Shown: positions 15,048-24,821, counted from the stretch's first letter. The stretch: DNA of 64,000 bases from Streptosporangium lutulentum (GCF_030811455.1 NZ_JAUSQU010000001.1:9424001-9488000); one strand, 5' to 3'. The notes: generated by a model from the letters alone, not told the origin. Numbers and translations are program-made.

Positions 15048-17657
15048 ATGAGCGCCTTCCTCGCCGCCCTGCGCGTCTCCCGCCGGGGCGCCTTGCGTGC
15101 CAAGGGACGCAGCGCGCTGATCATGGTGATGATCGGCCTGCCCGTCCTCGTCATCACGGGACTCCTGACCTTCTCCGCGACCGCGAGTCTCACTCCACAA
15201 GAGCGCCTCACCGCGAACCTCGGAGCGGCCGACGTCCGTATCAGGACGACGGAGACCCGCGGCGGGCTGGAACAGGACTTCCAAGGCGAGTGCTGCCCAT
15301 CCGGTGCCGGTCCCGCCTCCACCACGCCGTGGACATCGGTGGAGCTGGCGGAACTCCTCGGACCCGGAGCCCGGCTCCTTCCCGCGAACGAGGGCAGCGC
15401 CGACTTCCGGAGCCGGGACGAGCGCGGCCATGTGGGCGTGCGCGAGCTGGACCTGCGAGATCCCCTGACGACGGGCATGTATCGCCTGGTGAGGGGCCGC
15501 TTCCCGGCCTCGGCCCAGGAGATCGCGGTGACCCCCGCGATGCTGGAGAGGGGAGCCCGCCTCGGCGCGCCGCTGGCCGTCATGCGGGAGGAGAGGCCGC
15601 TGCGAGTCGTCGGAGTGATCGAGCATCCGCACCAGACCGACAGCTCGGAGATCGTGGCACTGCCCGGCACCCTGCTCCTCGACAGGCGGGACGGTCACGG
15701 TGCCGGCTGGCTGGCCGACACCGCGGGGCCGATCACGTGGTCTGACGTCCAGCGGCTGAACGCCGTCGGGCTTCTGGTCACGTCCCGTGCCGTCATCGAG
15801 GATCCCCCCGCTGTCGACGCGATGTACCGCGGTTCGACCGAGGTGAACGAGCTCGTCGGGATCGGAACCGCGGCGGTCATGATCGTGCTGGAGGTGGTGC
15901 TGCTCGCCGGTCCCGCCTTCGCCGTCGGGATCCGGCGGCGCCGCCGCGAGCTCGCGCTCATCGCCGCGCAGGGGGGCTCCCCGGGGCATCTGCGCATGAT
16001 CGTTCTTGCCGACGGCGTCGTCCTCGGCGGCGGTGCGGCGGTGATCGGACTGGCCCTCGGCGTCGGCCTGGCGTCGCTCTCGGCCGCGCTGGAGGCAGGC
16101 CGGCTGATCGGAGGCGTCGGTCCACTGGAGATCCCCTGGGTTTCGGTGGCGGCCGTCGCCCTGCTCGGCGCGGGTAGCGGGATCATCGCGGCCCTGGTGC
16201 CGGCCGTGCAGGCCGCCCGGCAGGACGTGGCGTCGGTGCTCGGCGGGCGCAGAGGCGAGGTGCGCGATCGGGTGGGGCGTCCCGTGCTGGGCCTGATCCT
16301 GCTCATCGCCGGGATGGCGGCCGTCGTGTTCGCCGTCAGGATCGATCAGGCCTGGGTCATCGCCGCCGCCCTCCTCGCTCAGCTCGGCCTGGTCGCGCTG
16401 GCGCCAAGGCTGGTCAAGGAAGCCGCGCGACTGGCGGCCCGGCTTCCGCTGCCCTTCCGGCTGGCCGCCCGTGACGCCTCCCGCCATCGTGGTCGTACGG
16501 CCTCCGCCGTCGCCGCGGTCATGACCGCGGCGGCCGCGGTCGTCGCGGTGGGGATCGCGGGCAACAGCGACTTCGCCGCGAGACGGGACGCCTTCCAGGC
16601 AGCCGTCCCGGCCGGAACCACGATGATCAAGGCCGGCGGCCTCGCGGACGATCAATGGGCCGGGCTGAGGGCGGCCACCGAGCGGAAGCTGCGAGGAGTG
16701 CCGCTGATCGAGGCCGCCGAGATCCGGAACACCAGAGGCGCCACCCTCCAGCTGACCCCCCTGAGAACCTCCGGGAGCAGGCTGCGGTTCTTCGGCCACT
16801 CCGGCGGCCCCAGATATCTGCCGATCGGGGACGAGCGACTGCTCACCTTCGTTCAGGGGCGGCGGGACCCGGTGGCGTCAGCCGCGTTGGCCTCGGGAAA
16901 GGCCGTGGTGTTCGACCCGGACCTGGTTCAGGACGGACAGCTGGCCCTGCTCGCGTCATCGTTCAGCGCGGAAGAGGAGACCGTCAAGATCACGATTCCC
17001 GCCGTCGTGGCCAGGGCCGCCGATCCTCAGTACGCCATCGCGGTGCTGCCTGTCTCCGTCGTCCGGGGCACCGGGCTGGAGACGAGGCCCGGCAGCCTGT
17101 ACATCGACCCGATCTCCTACCGGCCCACCCCTCAGCAGGAGCTTGAGCTGGTATGGGACCTGAGAAAGGTGGCCCCCGGGGTCGGGATCCAGGTCGAGGG
17201 CGGATTCCAGGAAAATATCGACCCCCAGCTGTGGCTGCTCCTGGGGGCGGCCCTCGTCCTGGTGCTGGGCGGGACGTTCGTCGCCACCGGGCTCGCGGCG
17301 GCCGACATGCGGCCCGACCTCGCGACGATGTCCGCCGTCGGAGCGCCGTCGGGCACACGCAGGCTCGTCGTGGCAGGGCAGGCCTGCTTCATCGCGGGAC
17401 TCGGCGTGCTGATCGGGGCTGTGGCGGGATCCATGACCGGGGTCGCCCTGCTCTGGTCGACGATGAAGGACCGGATGCTGGGATACGAGACGGTTCTCAC
17501 ACCGACCAGCCATACGGAATCCTTCCCCGAGCTGACGACGGTCGAGATCCCCTGGCTCTTCCTCGCCGCGGTGGTGATCGGACTGCCGGTGCTGGCCGCG
17601 CTGGTGGCGGGGGCCTTCACCCGGACGAGGGTGGAGCTCACCCGTCGTCCCACTTGA
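15048..17657 (+). CDS. FtsX-like ABC permease, unit 2
   Basis: The 869-residue protein is a paralog of the unit 1 and 3 permeases with the same plan: an N-terminal helix (GRSALIMVMIGLPVLVITG), a large external domain, FtsX blocks around 285-400 and 725-865, and the coupling motif RRRRRELALIAAQGGSPGH. It is intact over full length with no frameshift, although its linked ATPase is destroyed. The extracellular regions differ from units 1 and 3 far more than the membrane blocks, suggesting different substrates. It probably uses the ATPase at 11195. Confidence 0.88.
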   Translation: MSAFLAALRVSRRGALRAKGRSALIMVMIGLPVLVITGLLTFSATASLTPQERLTANLGAADVRIRTTETRGGLEQDFQGECCPSGAGPASTTPWTSVELAELLGPGARLLPANEGSADFRSRDERGHVGVRELDLRDPLTTGMYRLVRGRFPASAQEIAVTPAMLERGARLGAPLAVMREERPLRVVGVIEHPHQTDSSEIVALPGTLLLDRRDGHGAGWLADTAGPITWSDVQRLNAVGLLVTSRAVIEDPPAVDAMYRGSTEVNELVGIGTAAVMIVLEVVLLAGPAFAVGIRRRRRELALIAAQGGSPGHLRMIVLADGVVLGGGAAVIGLALGVGLASLSAALEAGRLIGGVGPLEIPWVSVAAVALLGAGSGIIAALVPAVQAARQDVASVLGGRRGEVRDRVGRPVLGLILLIAGMAAVVFAVRIDQAWVIAAALLAQLGLVALAPRLVKEAARLAARLPLPFRLAARDASRHRGRTASAVAAVMTAAAAVVAVGIAGNSDFAARRDAFQAAVPAGTTMIKAGGLADDQWAGLRAATERKLRGVPLIEAAEIRNTRGATLQLTPLRTSGSRLRFFGHSGGPRYLPIGDERLLTFVQGRRDPVASAALASGKAVVFDPDLVQDGQLALLASSFSAEEETVKITIPAVVARAADPQYAIAVLPVSVVRGTGLETRPGSLYIDPISYRPTPQQELELVWDLRKVAPGVGIQVEGGFQENIDPQLWLLLGAALVLVLGGTFVATGLAAADMRPDLATMSAVGAPSGTRRLVVAGQACFIAGLGVLIGAVAGSMTGVALLWSTMKDRMLGYETVLTPTSHTESFPELTTVEIPWLFLAAVVIGLPVLAALVAGAFTRTRVELTRRPT

Positions 17658-17777
17658 CCCCGGCTCATGGCTCCGGAGAGAACCGTGAGCTCGCTGCCCG
17701 GTTGTGGTCTGCCGGGCCACCCGACCGGCGTGTTCAGCCGGTGACGCGGGCGCCGGTCACCTGGGCGCCCTGCTTGA

Positions 17778-17998
17778 TCGCTGCGAGGCCGTGCTGGCGG
17801 CTTCCCCCTAACGCAGGAGACACAACGATGAGTTTCGATCCGGTCGTACGGCTTGCGGACGTGAGCCGCGTGCGCGGTGACGGCCCGCGGGCCGTACCGG
17901 CGCTTCGAGGGGTGAGCCTGGGCGTCGCCGCCGGGCCGGACGCGTCGCGCCGCCGTCACGACGGCGAGATCGCCCCCTCCCCGGAGGTCGCCCGATGA
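17778..17998 (+). pseudogene. Unit 3 relic: padR tail plus 56-codon deleted ATPase
   Basis: A padR 3' tail precedes the ATG at 17828. From there an open frame of 56 residues joins the ATPase N-terminus (MSFDPVVRLADVSRV.. GVSLGVAAG, residues 1-36) to its C-terminal end (DGEIA.. to VAR). Residues about 37-217, including every nucleotide-binding motif, are missing. The breakpoints differ from those of unit 2, so the deletion was independent. The RBS and the ATG context are unchanged. Confidence 0.82.
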
Positions 17999-18059
17999 GC
18001 ATGCGAACGGACAGGCGGCGCGCGTTCGCGAACCTTGGCCCGCAGGGCGGGAGGACCGC

Positions 18060-20687
18060 ATGAGCGCCCTTTTCGCAGCTCTGCGCATCTCCCGCCGCGG
18101 AATCGGGCGGGCCAGGGCGCGCAGCGCGCTCATCATCGTGATGATCGGCCTGCCCATACTCGCCCTCACCGCCGTGTTGACCGTGGACGTCACCCGGGAC
18201 ATGAAGCCAAGGGAGCGGCTGACCATGGACCTGGGCGCGGCCGACGCCAAGGTGACGGACAGGGCCGCGGAGCCGATCCGGCAGGACGTGACAGGCAACG
18301 CCTGGGAGCCCCAACGTGACAGGCCGCTGCGAGAGCGGTCCCAGGCGGAGATCCAGGCCGTGATCGGATCCGGTCGGCTCATCCCGATGAGTGAAGATTT
18401 CACGGAGTACCGGAACGGGACCGACTACGCCAGCGTGGGAGTCAGGGAGGTGGATCTGCGCGACCCGATGACGGCAGGGATGTACCCGCTCCTGCGGGGG
18501 CGCCACCCGCAGACCGTCGACGAGGTGGTCGTCACCGCCTTCCTGAAGGTAGAAGTCGGCTCGACGATCCGCTACACCCGCGACGATGTGCCCAAACGGG
18601 TGGTGGGGGTGGTGGTCAAACAGCCGGATCGCTTCAACATTGAGATCATCGGACTGCCCGGCTCACTGATCCCCGTCCGCACCACGACCCCTGTCGAAGC
18701 ATCTGGGGCGGCCGAACGGTCCTGGCTGGTGGACACCCCGGCGCCGATCACCTGGAACGAGACGCGTCGGATCAATCGGGCAGGTGTGACCGTGCTGTCG
18801 CGAGCGGTGCTGGAGGACCCGCCGTCCGTGGGTGACGGGCCGGCGCAGGCCATCAGGGAATGGCTGGACAGCAGGGGGGTCAACGGTTTCCTCGTAGGCG
18901 TCATGGGAGTGACGCTGGCCGTGATCGAGGTTGTGCTGCTGGCCGGGCCCGCCTTCGCCGTCGGACTGCGGCGCCGTCGCAGGGAACTCGCGCTCATCTC
19001 CGCCCAGGGCGGCTCGGCCCGCCACCTCAAGCTGGTCGTGCTGGCCGACGGGCTGACCCTGGGATTGGCCGCCGCGGTGCTCGGCATTACTGGAGGAGTC
19101 GGCACCGCCAGAGCGATCACGTCATACCTCGGGGTCTGGCCGCTCGGCGAGATGGGGCCGTTCGAGGTGCCCGCCGTACAGATCGCACTGGTCGCGGTGC
19201 TCGGCGTGTTCAGCGGGGTGGCGGCAGCCGTGGTGCCCGCCGTGCAGGCCGCTCGGGCGGACGTGATGGCGGCGCTCACCGGGCGGCGGGCTGAGGTGCG
19301 CGACCGCGCCGGATGGCCGCTGCTCGGTCTGATCCTGCTGGTGGTGGGGCTCGGGGCGATGATCTACGGGATCTGGGTAAGTGACGCGGTGGTTCTCTTC
19401 GGTGCGGTGCTCGGGCTGCTCGGCCTGGTCATGGTGACGCCCCGGCTGGTCCGGCTGATCGGCGGGCTGGCCGGAGGGCTCCCGCTGCCCTTCCGGCTGG
19501 CCGCCCGCGACGCCTCCCGCAACCGCGGTCGTACGGCCCCCGCCATCGTGGCGGTGCTGGCCGCCGCGGCGGCGTTCAGCGCGTTCGCCGTCGGCATCGC
19601 CAGCGAGCGGAGAGCGTTCGAGGAGCACTACCGGATGCTCTATCCGATGGGCGCCACGGCGGTCTTCGGAAAAGACGTCACCGAGGAGTCCTGGAAGAAG
19701 ATCCGGCCGATCGTCGAGGGGGCGCTCCCCGGCGTGCCGCTGATGGAGGCCTACACCGCTGTCGACGCCGACGACAGGGGGGTGGCGTTCCAGCAAATGG
19801 ACGGAGCGTGCAGCCGCTGCACGACCTCGACATCGGGGTTCGGCTACCTTCCGGCTGGCGGGCCCGACCTACTCCGCCTCCTGCTGGGCCGTACCGATCG
19901 GGCGGCCGAGACGGCGTTGGCGGAGGGGAAAATGGTGATCTTCAATCCGAAGGCGGTCAGGGACGGCATGATCCGTCTCAACCTCTCGACGTGGACGTCG
20001 GACGAGCTGAAGGAGCGGATTATCGCCGTGCCCGCGGTGGTGGCCACAGTCAAGGGGCCGTTCAACGTGCTCGGCGTGATGCCGGTCGAGGTGATCACCA
20101 AGGAGGGGTTCACCGCCAAGCTGAGCCACCTCATCGTGGATCCGGCGGTCGCCCGCCTGACCCCGGAGCAGGAGCAGCGTCTCAGCGGGCCGGTGCGCGC
20201 CGTCACCCCCAAGGTCGCGGTCCAGACCGAACGGGGGAGCCGGCGGGATGACAGGCCTGACCTCATCCTGTGGGTCATGGCGGCCTTCGCCTCCGTGGTG
20301 GTGCTCGGCGGCACGTTCACCGCCGTGGGGCTGGCCGCGGCGGACGCCCGGTCCGACCTTGACACCCTCTCGGCGATCGGGGCGAGGCCCGGGACCCGCA
20401 GGCTGGTGGCGGCCGGGCAGGCGGCGTTCATCGTCGGACTCGGCGTGCCCCTCGGCCTGCTCGTCGGGCTGGTCCCCGGGTTCGCGCTGGCGAGCCAGGC
20501 GAGCCTGCGACGTGACGCCACGCAGGAGATCGGGCTCAACGGGGTCCCGTTCGAGAAGATGGGCGTCATCCTCAGCGTGCCGTGGCCGAATCTCCTCGCC
20601 GTGGGCATCGGCCTGCCGCTGGCGGTGGCACTGATCGCGATGGCGTTCGCCAGGACCAGGACCACGCTGACCCGCCGGATGGGGTAG
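18060..20687 (+). CDS. FtsX-like ABC permease, unit 3
   Basis: The 875-residue protein is the third full-length paralog. The N-terminus SALFAALRISRRGIGRARAR is close to unit 1. FtsX blocks lie around 280-400 (coupling motif RRRRRELALISAQGGSARH) and 745-872. The second external region contains a CSRC pair (about residue 583), recalling a CVGHC pair at the matching place in unit 1; unit 2 lacks it. No complete ATPase is linked to it. Confidence 0.88.
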   Translation: MSALFAALRISRRGIGRARARSALIIVMIGLPILALTAVLTVDVTRDMKPRERLTMDLGAADAKVTDRAAEPIRQDVTGNAWEPQRDRPLRERSQAEIQAVIGSGRLIPMSEDFTEYRNGTDYASVGVREVDLRDPMTAGMYPLLRGRHPQTVDEVVVTAFLKVEVGSTIRYTRDDVPKRVVGVVVKQPDRFNIEIIGLPGSLIPVRTTTPVEASGAAERSWLVDTPAPITWNETRRINRAGVTVLSRAVLEDPPSVGDGPAQAIREWLDSRGVNGFLVGVMGVTLAVIEVVLLAGPAFAVGLRRRRRELALISAQGGSARHLKLVVLADGLTLGLAAAVLGITGGVGTARAITSYLGVWPLGEMGPFEVPAVQIALVAVLGVFSGVAAAVVPAVQAARADVMAALTGRRAEVRDRAGWPLLGLILLVVGLGAMIYGIWVSDAVVLFGAVLGLLGLVMVTPRLVRLIGGLAGGLPLPFRLAARDASRNRGRTAPAIVAVLAAAAAFSAFAVGIASERRAFEEHYRMLYPMGATAVFGKDVTEESWKKIRPIVEGALPGVPLMEAYTAVDADDRGVAFQQMDGACSRCTTSTSGFGYLPAGGPDLLRLLLGRTDRAAETALAEGKMVIFNPKAVRDGMIRLNLSTWTSDELKERIIAVPAVVATVKGPFNVLGVMPVEVITKEGFTAKLSHLIVDPAVARLTPEQEQRLSGPVRAVTPKVAVQTERGSRRDDRPDLILWVMAAFASVVVLGGTFTAVGLAAADARSDLDTLSAIGARPGTRRLVAAGQAAFIVGLGVPLGLLVGLVPGFALASQASLRRDATQEIGLNGVPFEKMGVILSVPWPNLLAVGIGLPLAVALIAMAFARTRTTLTRRMG

Positions 20688-20784
20688 GCGGAGTTTCCGG
20701 CCGGGCGACGGCGAGGGTACGCCGGGCAGGGCGGGTGGGCTGGTAGGTGTGGTGGTGTCCCAGTTCACGGCAGCGAGCGAGACG

Positions 20785-21327
20785 ATGGCCGACAGCACCG
20801 AACCTCTCAGATCCCCCAGGCGCTCGGGCAGGCTGGGCCGGATCCGGCGGCGCGAGCCGTCCGAGCGGCTGCTGTCCGGCGCCGTCTACGGCACCGTTCT
20901 GGCCAGTAGCCTGGCGGCCGCCCTGGACCAGACCGAGACCCCTCCCAATCCCGGATACGACGCGGTGTGGGTGCTGATCTCCGTGCTGGTGGCGGCCGTC
21001 GCCCACGGTTACGCGCACACACTCGCCCACCACACCGTGACCGGCGACAGGCCCCTCGTCCACGCGGCGCGTTCGGTGCTGACCGAGTGGCCGCAGGTGG
21101 CGGCCGCTCTGCCGACCGTGGGCGTGCTCCTCGTGGCCCACCTGGGGTGGTGGAACCAGTCCACCGCCGTCAGGGTCGTCCTGGTGTTCAACACGGTCAC
21201 GCTGTTCGGCTGGGGGATGTGGGCCACCAGGACCTCCGGCGGCTCCTGGCCGGCCGCCTGGAAGGTGGGGTGCGTCGACATGCTGCTGGGCCTGGCCATC
21301 GTCATCGCGAACACCTTGATCAAATAA
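20785..21327 (+). CDS. Four-helix integral membrane protein of unknown function
   Basis: The product is 180 residues from the ATG at 20785, or 192 from the GTG at 20749. Residues from about 30 onward form four hydrophobic segments (LLSGAVYGTVLASSLAAAL, VWVLISVLVAAVAHGYAHTLAH, VAAALPTVGVLLVAHLGWW, VVLVFNTVTLFGWGMW) and a last one near the C-terminus. A His-rich turn (HGYAHTLAHHT) lies in the second. I do not recognise a named family. It follows the permease cluster by about 100 bp and may or may not be cotranscribed. Confidence 0.65.
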   Translation: MADSTEPLRSPRRSGRLGRIRRREPSERLLSGAVYGTVLASSLAAALDQTETPPNPGYDAVWVLISVLVAAVAHGYAHTLAHHTVTGDRPLVHAARSVLTEWPQVAAALPTVGVLLVAHLGWWNQSTAVRVVLVFNTVTLFGWGMWATRTSGGSWPAAWKVGCVDMLLGLAIVIANTLIK

Positions 21328-21548
21328 AACCGGGGCCGCGATTCGCGGGGCGGCCGGGGCCGGGAGCCGCGGGACGGCCGGGGTCGTGGTCCGCCGATTG
21401 GGAGCATGGGAAGGACGGCACACGCCCCGATGACCCGTGAAGGCGCCCCGGGAGTCGAGGCGCTCCCCGGTACGGACCCGGTCGGGGCCGCAGAGGCGGG
21501 CTTGAGCACCTCTTCTCCGTCCGACGGGATCTCCCGCCGGTGATGTCC

Positions 21549-22409
21549 TCAGTCGGTGACGTCGGCGCAGACCACGTGGGCGCCCAGTTCGACCATCCGC
21601 TGCTCGCTGCGCGCGTCGGCGACCCTCGCCATGAGGATCGGCGCCTCGCTCGCCGCGAGTTGCGGCAGCCGGGCGCGCACCCCTCGGTGGATGTCCCTGA
21701 CCACGTCCTCGGCCGCCGACATGTGCACCTTGACGTGCAGCATGATCCCCGGGGCGCCGGAGGAGGTCCGGGCCTCGGAGATCCACACGTGGTGGACGAG
21801 CGGGTAGCCGGAGAGCAGGTGCGAGATCGCGGCGCGCAGGGCGGGCAGGATCGGGTGGTCACACCGCCGGTAGCCGGGGTCCACCATCTGCATCGGCCCG
21901 GACAGATGGGGCCGGGGCGCGGGGATCCACGGTTGCGAGGGCGCGGCGGGCACCGGGATCTTCGGGCGTGCCGTCGAGGGACGCGAGACGGTGGCCATCG
22001 CCCCGGTCGCGTACGCCGTCGGGGTCGTCGGGGTCGCGCTCGACAGCACGGGTGCGGGGCCGCCGCGTGTCGAGAGCAGATACCGCTGGAGATCCTCGAT
22101 GGGCACGGCCGCCGCCGCAGGTCCAGCCGCGTCGATCACGATTTCCCGCACACCGGTGACGCGCTGGATGTCGAGGATGGTGTCGGCGTCGCAGGCCGAC
22201 AACGAGTGGCTGCCACGGTGCCGTGCGTAGGTGCTCTCCGAGGTGTACCCGAGCAGCACACGATCACCGGCCTGGGTCGTGCCCAGCACGACGGAGCGGT
22301 CCGGTCGCACGGCAACCAGGAGTCCCCATTCGGCAAGCGCCGCCAGCAGCCGGTGCGGGCCGCCATGCTGCGCGAGCACTTCGCCGAGAGCGGGGTTCCC
22401 GATGCTCAT
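21549..22409 (-). CDS. SseB N-terminal-domain protein
   Basis: The 286-residue cytosolic protein resembles the actinobacterial SseB group in its first about 110 residues (LLAALAEWGLLVAVRPDRSVVLGTTQAGDRVLLGYTSESTY.. IVIDAAGPAAAAVPIEDLQRYL). A Pro/Ala/Thr-rich linker (about 115-170) leads to a C-terminal domain (about 175-286) with PALRAAISHLLSGYPLVHHVWISEA. The function is unknown. It is divergent from serA with a 205-bp intergenic region; no clear RBS precedes the ATG. Confidence 0.7.
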   Translation of the reverse strand: MSIGNPALGEVLAQHGGPHRLLAALAEWGLLVAVRPDRSVVLGTTQAGDRVLLGYTSESTYARHRGSHSLSACDADTILDIQRVTGVREIVIDAAGPAAAAVPIEDLQRYLLSTRGGPAPVLSSATPTTPTAYATGAMATVSRPSTARPKIPVPAAPSQPWIPAPRPHLSGPMQMVDPGYRRCDHPILPALRAAISHLLSGYPLVHHVWISEARTSSGAPGIMLHVKVHMSAAEDVVRDIHRGVRARLPQLAASEAPILMARVADARSEQRMVELGAHVVCADVTD

Positions 22410-22614
22410 ATGAGGAACGATAGGTAGTGAACCACGGCTTATCAGGGTAATAGCGAAGTTTTGTGGTGAGCAATACCAAGTTGAATTTTGTACGCATGGG
22501 ATCCGTAGGGATTGGGTAGCGTCTCGGATCCCGGGACACTCGTGAAGCCGTTCACAAGCGCAGATAGACTAGGTGAGGTCCGTGCAGCCTCCCCGTCTCA
22601 GAAGGATCCAGACT

Positions 22615-24204
22615 GTGAACAAGCCCGTCGTATTGGTCGCAGAAGAACTCTCCGAGGCCGGTCTGGCGGTTCTGGGCGCGGACTTCGAAGTCCGTCACAC
22701 CGACGGTGCCGACCGAGCCCAGTTCCTGCCCGCACTCGCCGGAGTCGACGCGCTCATCGTGCGCAGCGCCACGCAGGTGGACGCCGAAGCCATCGCTCAC
22801 GCTCCCAAGCTCCGTGTCGTCGCCCGCGCCGGCGTCGGACTGGACAACGTCGACGTGGAGGCCGCGACCAAGGCCGGCGTCATGGTCGTCAACGCGCCGA
22901 CCTCCAACATCACCAGCGCCGCCGAGCACACCGTGGCCCTGATCCTCGCCTCCGCGCGCAACGTCGCCCAGGCGCACTCCGCGCTCAAGGCCGGCGAGTG
23001 GAAGCGCTCGAAGTACACCGGTGTGGAGCTCGACGAGAAGGTCATCGGCATCCTCGGCCTCGGCAAGATCGGCCAGCTGGTCGCGCAGCGCCTGCAGCCG
23101 TTCGGCGTCGAGCTGATCGCCTACGACCCCTACCTGCAGCCGGCCCGCGCCGCTCAGATGGGCGTCCGGCTGGCCTCGCTGGAGGAGGTCCTGCGCGAGT
23201 CCGACTTCATCACCGTGCACCTGCCCAAGTCCAAGGAGACCATCGGGCTCATCGGGGACAGGGAACTCCACACGGTCAAGCCGTCGGTCCGTCTGATCAA
23301 CGTCGCCCGCGGCGGCATCATCGACGAGAACGCCCTCTACTCCGCCATCAAGGAGGGCCGCGTCGCCGGCGCCGGCATCGACGTGTTCCCCAAGGAGCCC
23401 GTCACCGACAGCCCGCTGTTCGAGCTGGACCAGGTCGTCGTCACCCCGCACCTGGGCGCCTCCACCCACGAGGCCCAGGAGAAGGCCGGCACCCAGGTCG
23501 CGCGCAGCGTGAAGCTCGCCCTCGCCGGCGAGTTCGTGCCTGACGCGGTCAACGTCCAGGGCGGTGTCGTCGCCGAGGACGTCAAGCCGGGTCTGCCGCT
23601 GGCCGAGAAGCTCGGCCGGGTGTTCACCGCCCTCGCGGGCGAGGTCGCCACCAAGCTCGACGTCGACGTCCGCGGCGAGATCGCCGCCCACGACGTGCGG
23701 GTGCTGGAGCTGGCCGCCCTCAAGGGCGTCTTCACCGACGTGGTCGAAGACTCGGTCACCTACGTCAACGCCCCGCTCCTGGCCAAGGACCGCGGCGTGA
23801 CGGTCGAGCTGATCACCAGCTCGGAGAGCCCCGACTGGCGCAACGTCGTGACCGTTCGCGGTGTCCTCGCCGACGGCCGTACGGTCTCGGTCTCGGGCAC
23901 CCTGTCGGGGCCGCGCCAGATCACGAAGATCGTCGAGGTCAACGGCTACCAGATGGAGATCGAGCCGACCGACCACCTGTCGTTCTTCACCTACACCGAC
24001 CGCCCCGGAATCGTCGGCGTCGTCGGCCGGATCCTCGGAGATCACAGCATCAACATCGCCTCGATGCAGGTGGCCCGTGACGTGAAGGGCGGAAAGGCCC
24101 TCATCGCGCTCACCGTCGACACGGCCATCCCGCAGAACGTCGTCGACCAGATCGGTGCCGAGATCGGCGCCGACAGCGGCCGCTCGGTCGATCTGGCCGA
24201 ATAA
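22615..24204 (+). CDS. serA: D-3-phosphoglycerate dehydrogenase
   Basis: The 529-residue NAD-dependent enzyme catalyses the first step of serine biosynthesis (3-phosphoglycerate to 3-phosphohydroxypyruvate). The start is GTG at 22615 with AGAAGGA upstream; the frame is open further but without similarity. The NAD motif GLGKIGQ is at about 148-154, and catalytic Arg and His lie in NVARGG and PHLGAST. An intervening regulatory (ASB) domain and a C-terminal ACT domain (about 455-529, FTYTDRPGIVGVVGRIL) show the long type-1 form, usually serine-inhibited. The length is normal for actinobacteria. Confidence 0.96.
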   Translation: MNKPVVLVAEELSEAGLAVLGADFEVRHTDGADRAQFLPALAGVDALIVRSATQVDAEAIAHAPKLRVVARAGVGLDNVDVEAATKAGVMVVNAPTSNITSAAEHTVALILASARNVAQAHSALKAGEWKRSKYTGVELDEKVIGILGLGKIGQLVAQRLQPFGVELIAYDPYLQPARAAQMGVRLASLEEVLRESDFITVHLPKSKETIGLIGDRELHTVKPSVRLINVARGGIIDENALYSAIKEGRVAGAGIDVFPKEPVTDSPLFELDQVVVTPHLGASTHEAQEKAGTQVARSVKLALAGEFVPDAVNVQGGVVAEDVKPGLPLAEKLGRVFTALAGEVATKLDVDVRGEIAAHDVRVLELAALKGVFTDVVEDSVTYVNAPLLAKDRGVTVELITSSESPDWRNVVTVRGVLADGRTVSVSGTLSGPRQITKIVEVNGYQMEIEPTDHLSFFTYTDRPGIVGVVGRILGDHSINIASMQVARDVKGGKALIALTVDTAIPQNVVDQIGAEIGADSGRSVDLAE

Positions 24205-24223
24205 GCGGACAGATGATTTCTCC

Positions 24224-24266
24224 GGCTGCGGCCGCCGCCCCGACGACCCGGGTGGCGGCCGCAGCC
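24224..24266. terminator. serA terminator hairpin
   Basis: GGCTGCGGCCGCC pairs perfectly with GGCGGCCGCAGCC around a 17-nt loop, starting 20 bp after the serA stop. There is no T-run, as is common in high-GC actinomycetes. Confidence 0.65.
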
Positions 24267-24328
24267 GCGTCTCAGCATCTGAGAAGTGTGTACGGCGGGC
24301 GAGACGGCGGTTCGACGGCCAGGTAACC

Positions 24329-24358
24329 TTGACATCAAATGCGTCAGGTTCTTGTACT
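24329..24358 (+). promoter_or_regulatory. Candidate vegetative promoter
   Basis: TTGACA (24329-24334) and TGTACT (24353-24358) are separated by 18 bp, a close match to the housekeeping sigma consensus and unusual in this GC background. The first small reading frame downstream starts at 24545, leaving an untranslated leader of about 180 nt. Confidence 0.5.
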
Positions 24359-24544
24359 CCTTACCTGCCGCGGCGGGGCCTGACAGGGGCAGGCCGGCAG
24401 CTCGCCGCGGTGTGATGGCGCTCGCCGGCCCCAGCCTCCCGCCGCCGATCCGTGACCCGGATCTGCGGCATCAGGCTCGATTCGGATTCGTGACCGGAGT
24501 CCCGATCACCTCTCCTGCTCGCATGCGACCGAGACGAGAATCGC

Positions 24545-24658
24545 CATGTATGAGATGTATTCCTGGGACCGTCCCGACGAGACCGAGGACGAGGCCGCCC
24601 AGGCTCTCCAGACCGCTCTGGACCGCCGCGACAACGGCGGGGCTCCCACCGACCGTTA
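24545..24658 (+). CDS. Candidate 37-residue small protein
   Basis: The reading frame MYEMYSWDRPDETEDEAAQA.. ends in NGGAPTDR at a TAG. It is preceded by GAGACGAG 7 nt before the ATG, has GC-rich third positions in most codons, and lies 190-215 bp downstream of a good promoter in the 656-bp gap between serA and the NlpC gene. The product is acidic and hydrophilic, with a predicted amphipathic helix in the middle (DEAAQALQTALDRRD), and has no signal peptide or metal motif. I do not recognise it. The rest of the gap holds terminators and no other convincing frame. Confidence 0.55.
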
Positions 24659-24775
24659 GCCACCCGTCGCTCCGTTCCGGAGAGGCGGAGTGGGCGAGGG
24701 CGCCCGGCGAGGGCGCGTCGTCCACGAACCGGGCGGCCCTGAGCTGCCGGCCGGGCATCGACCGTGAGTGTGAGC

Positions 24776-24821
24776 GGCGGGCCCCGCACCCTGGACGGTG
24801 AGGGTGGGTGCGGGGCCCGCC
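24776..24821. terminator. Terminator of the NlpC/P60 gene
   Basis: Perfect 16-bp arms (GGCGGGCCCCGCACCC and its complement) enclose a 14-nt loop, about 40 bp beyond the minus-strand stop at 24861. Confidence 0.8.

Noticed and set aside
22498..22532. GGGATCCG/CGGATCCC inverted repeat upstream of serA as a riboswitch stem
   Set aside because: Long unpaired interior and no match to a known riboswitch pattern; no serine leader peptide seen.
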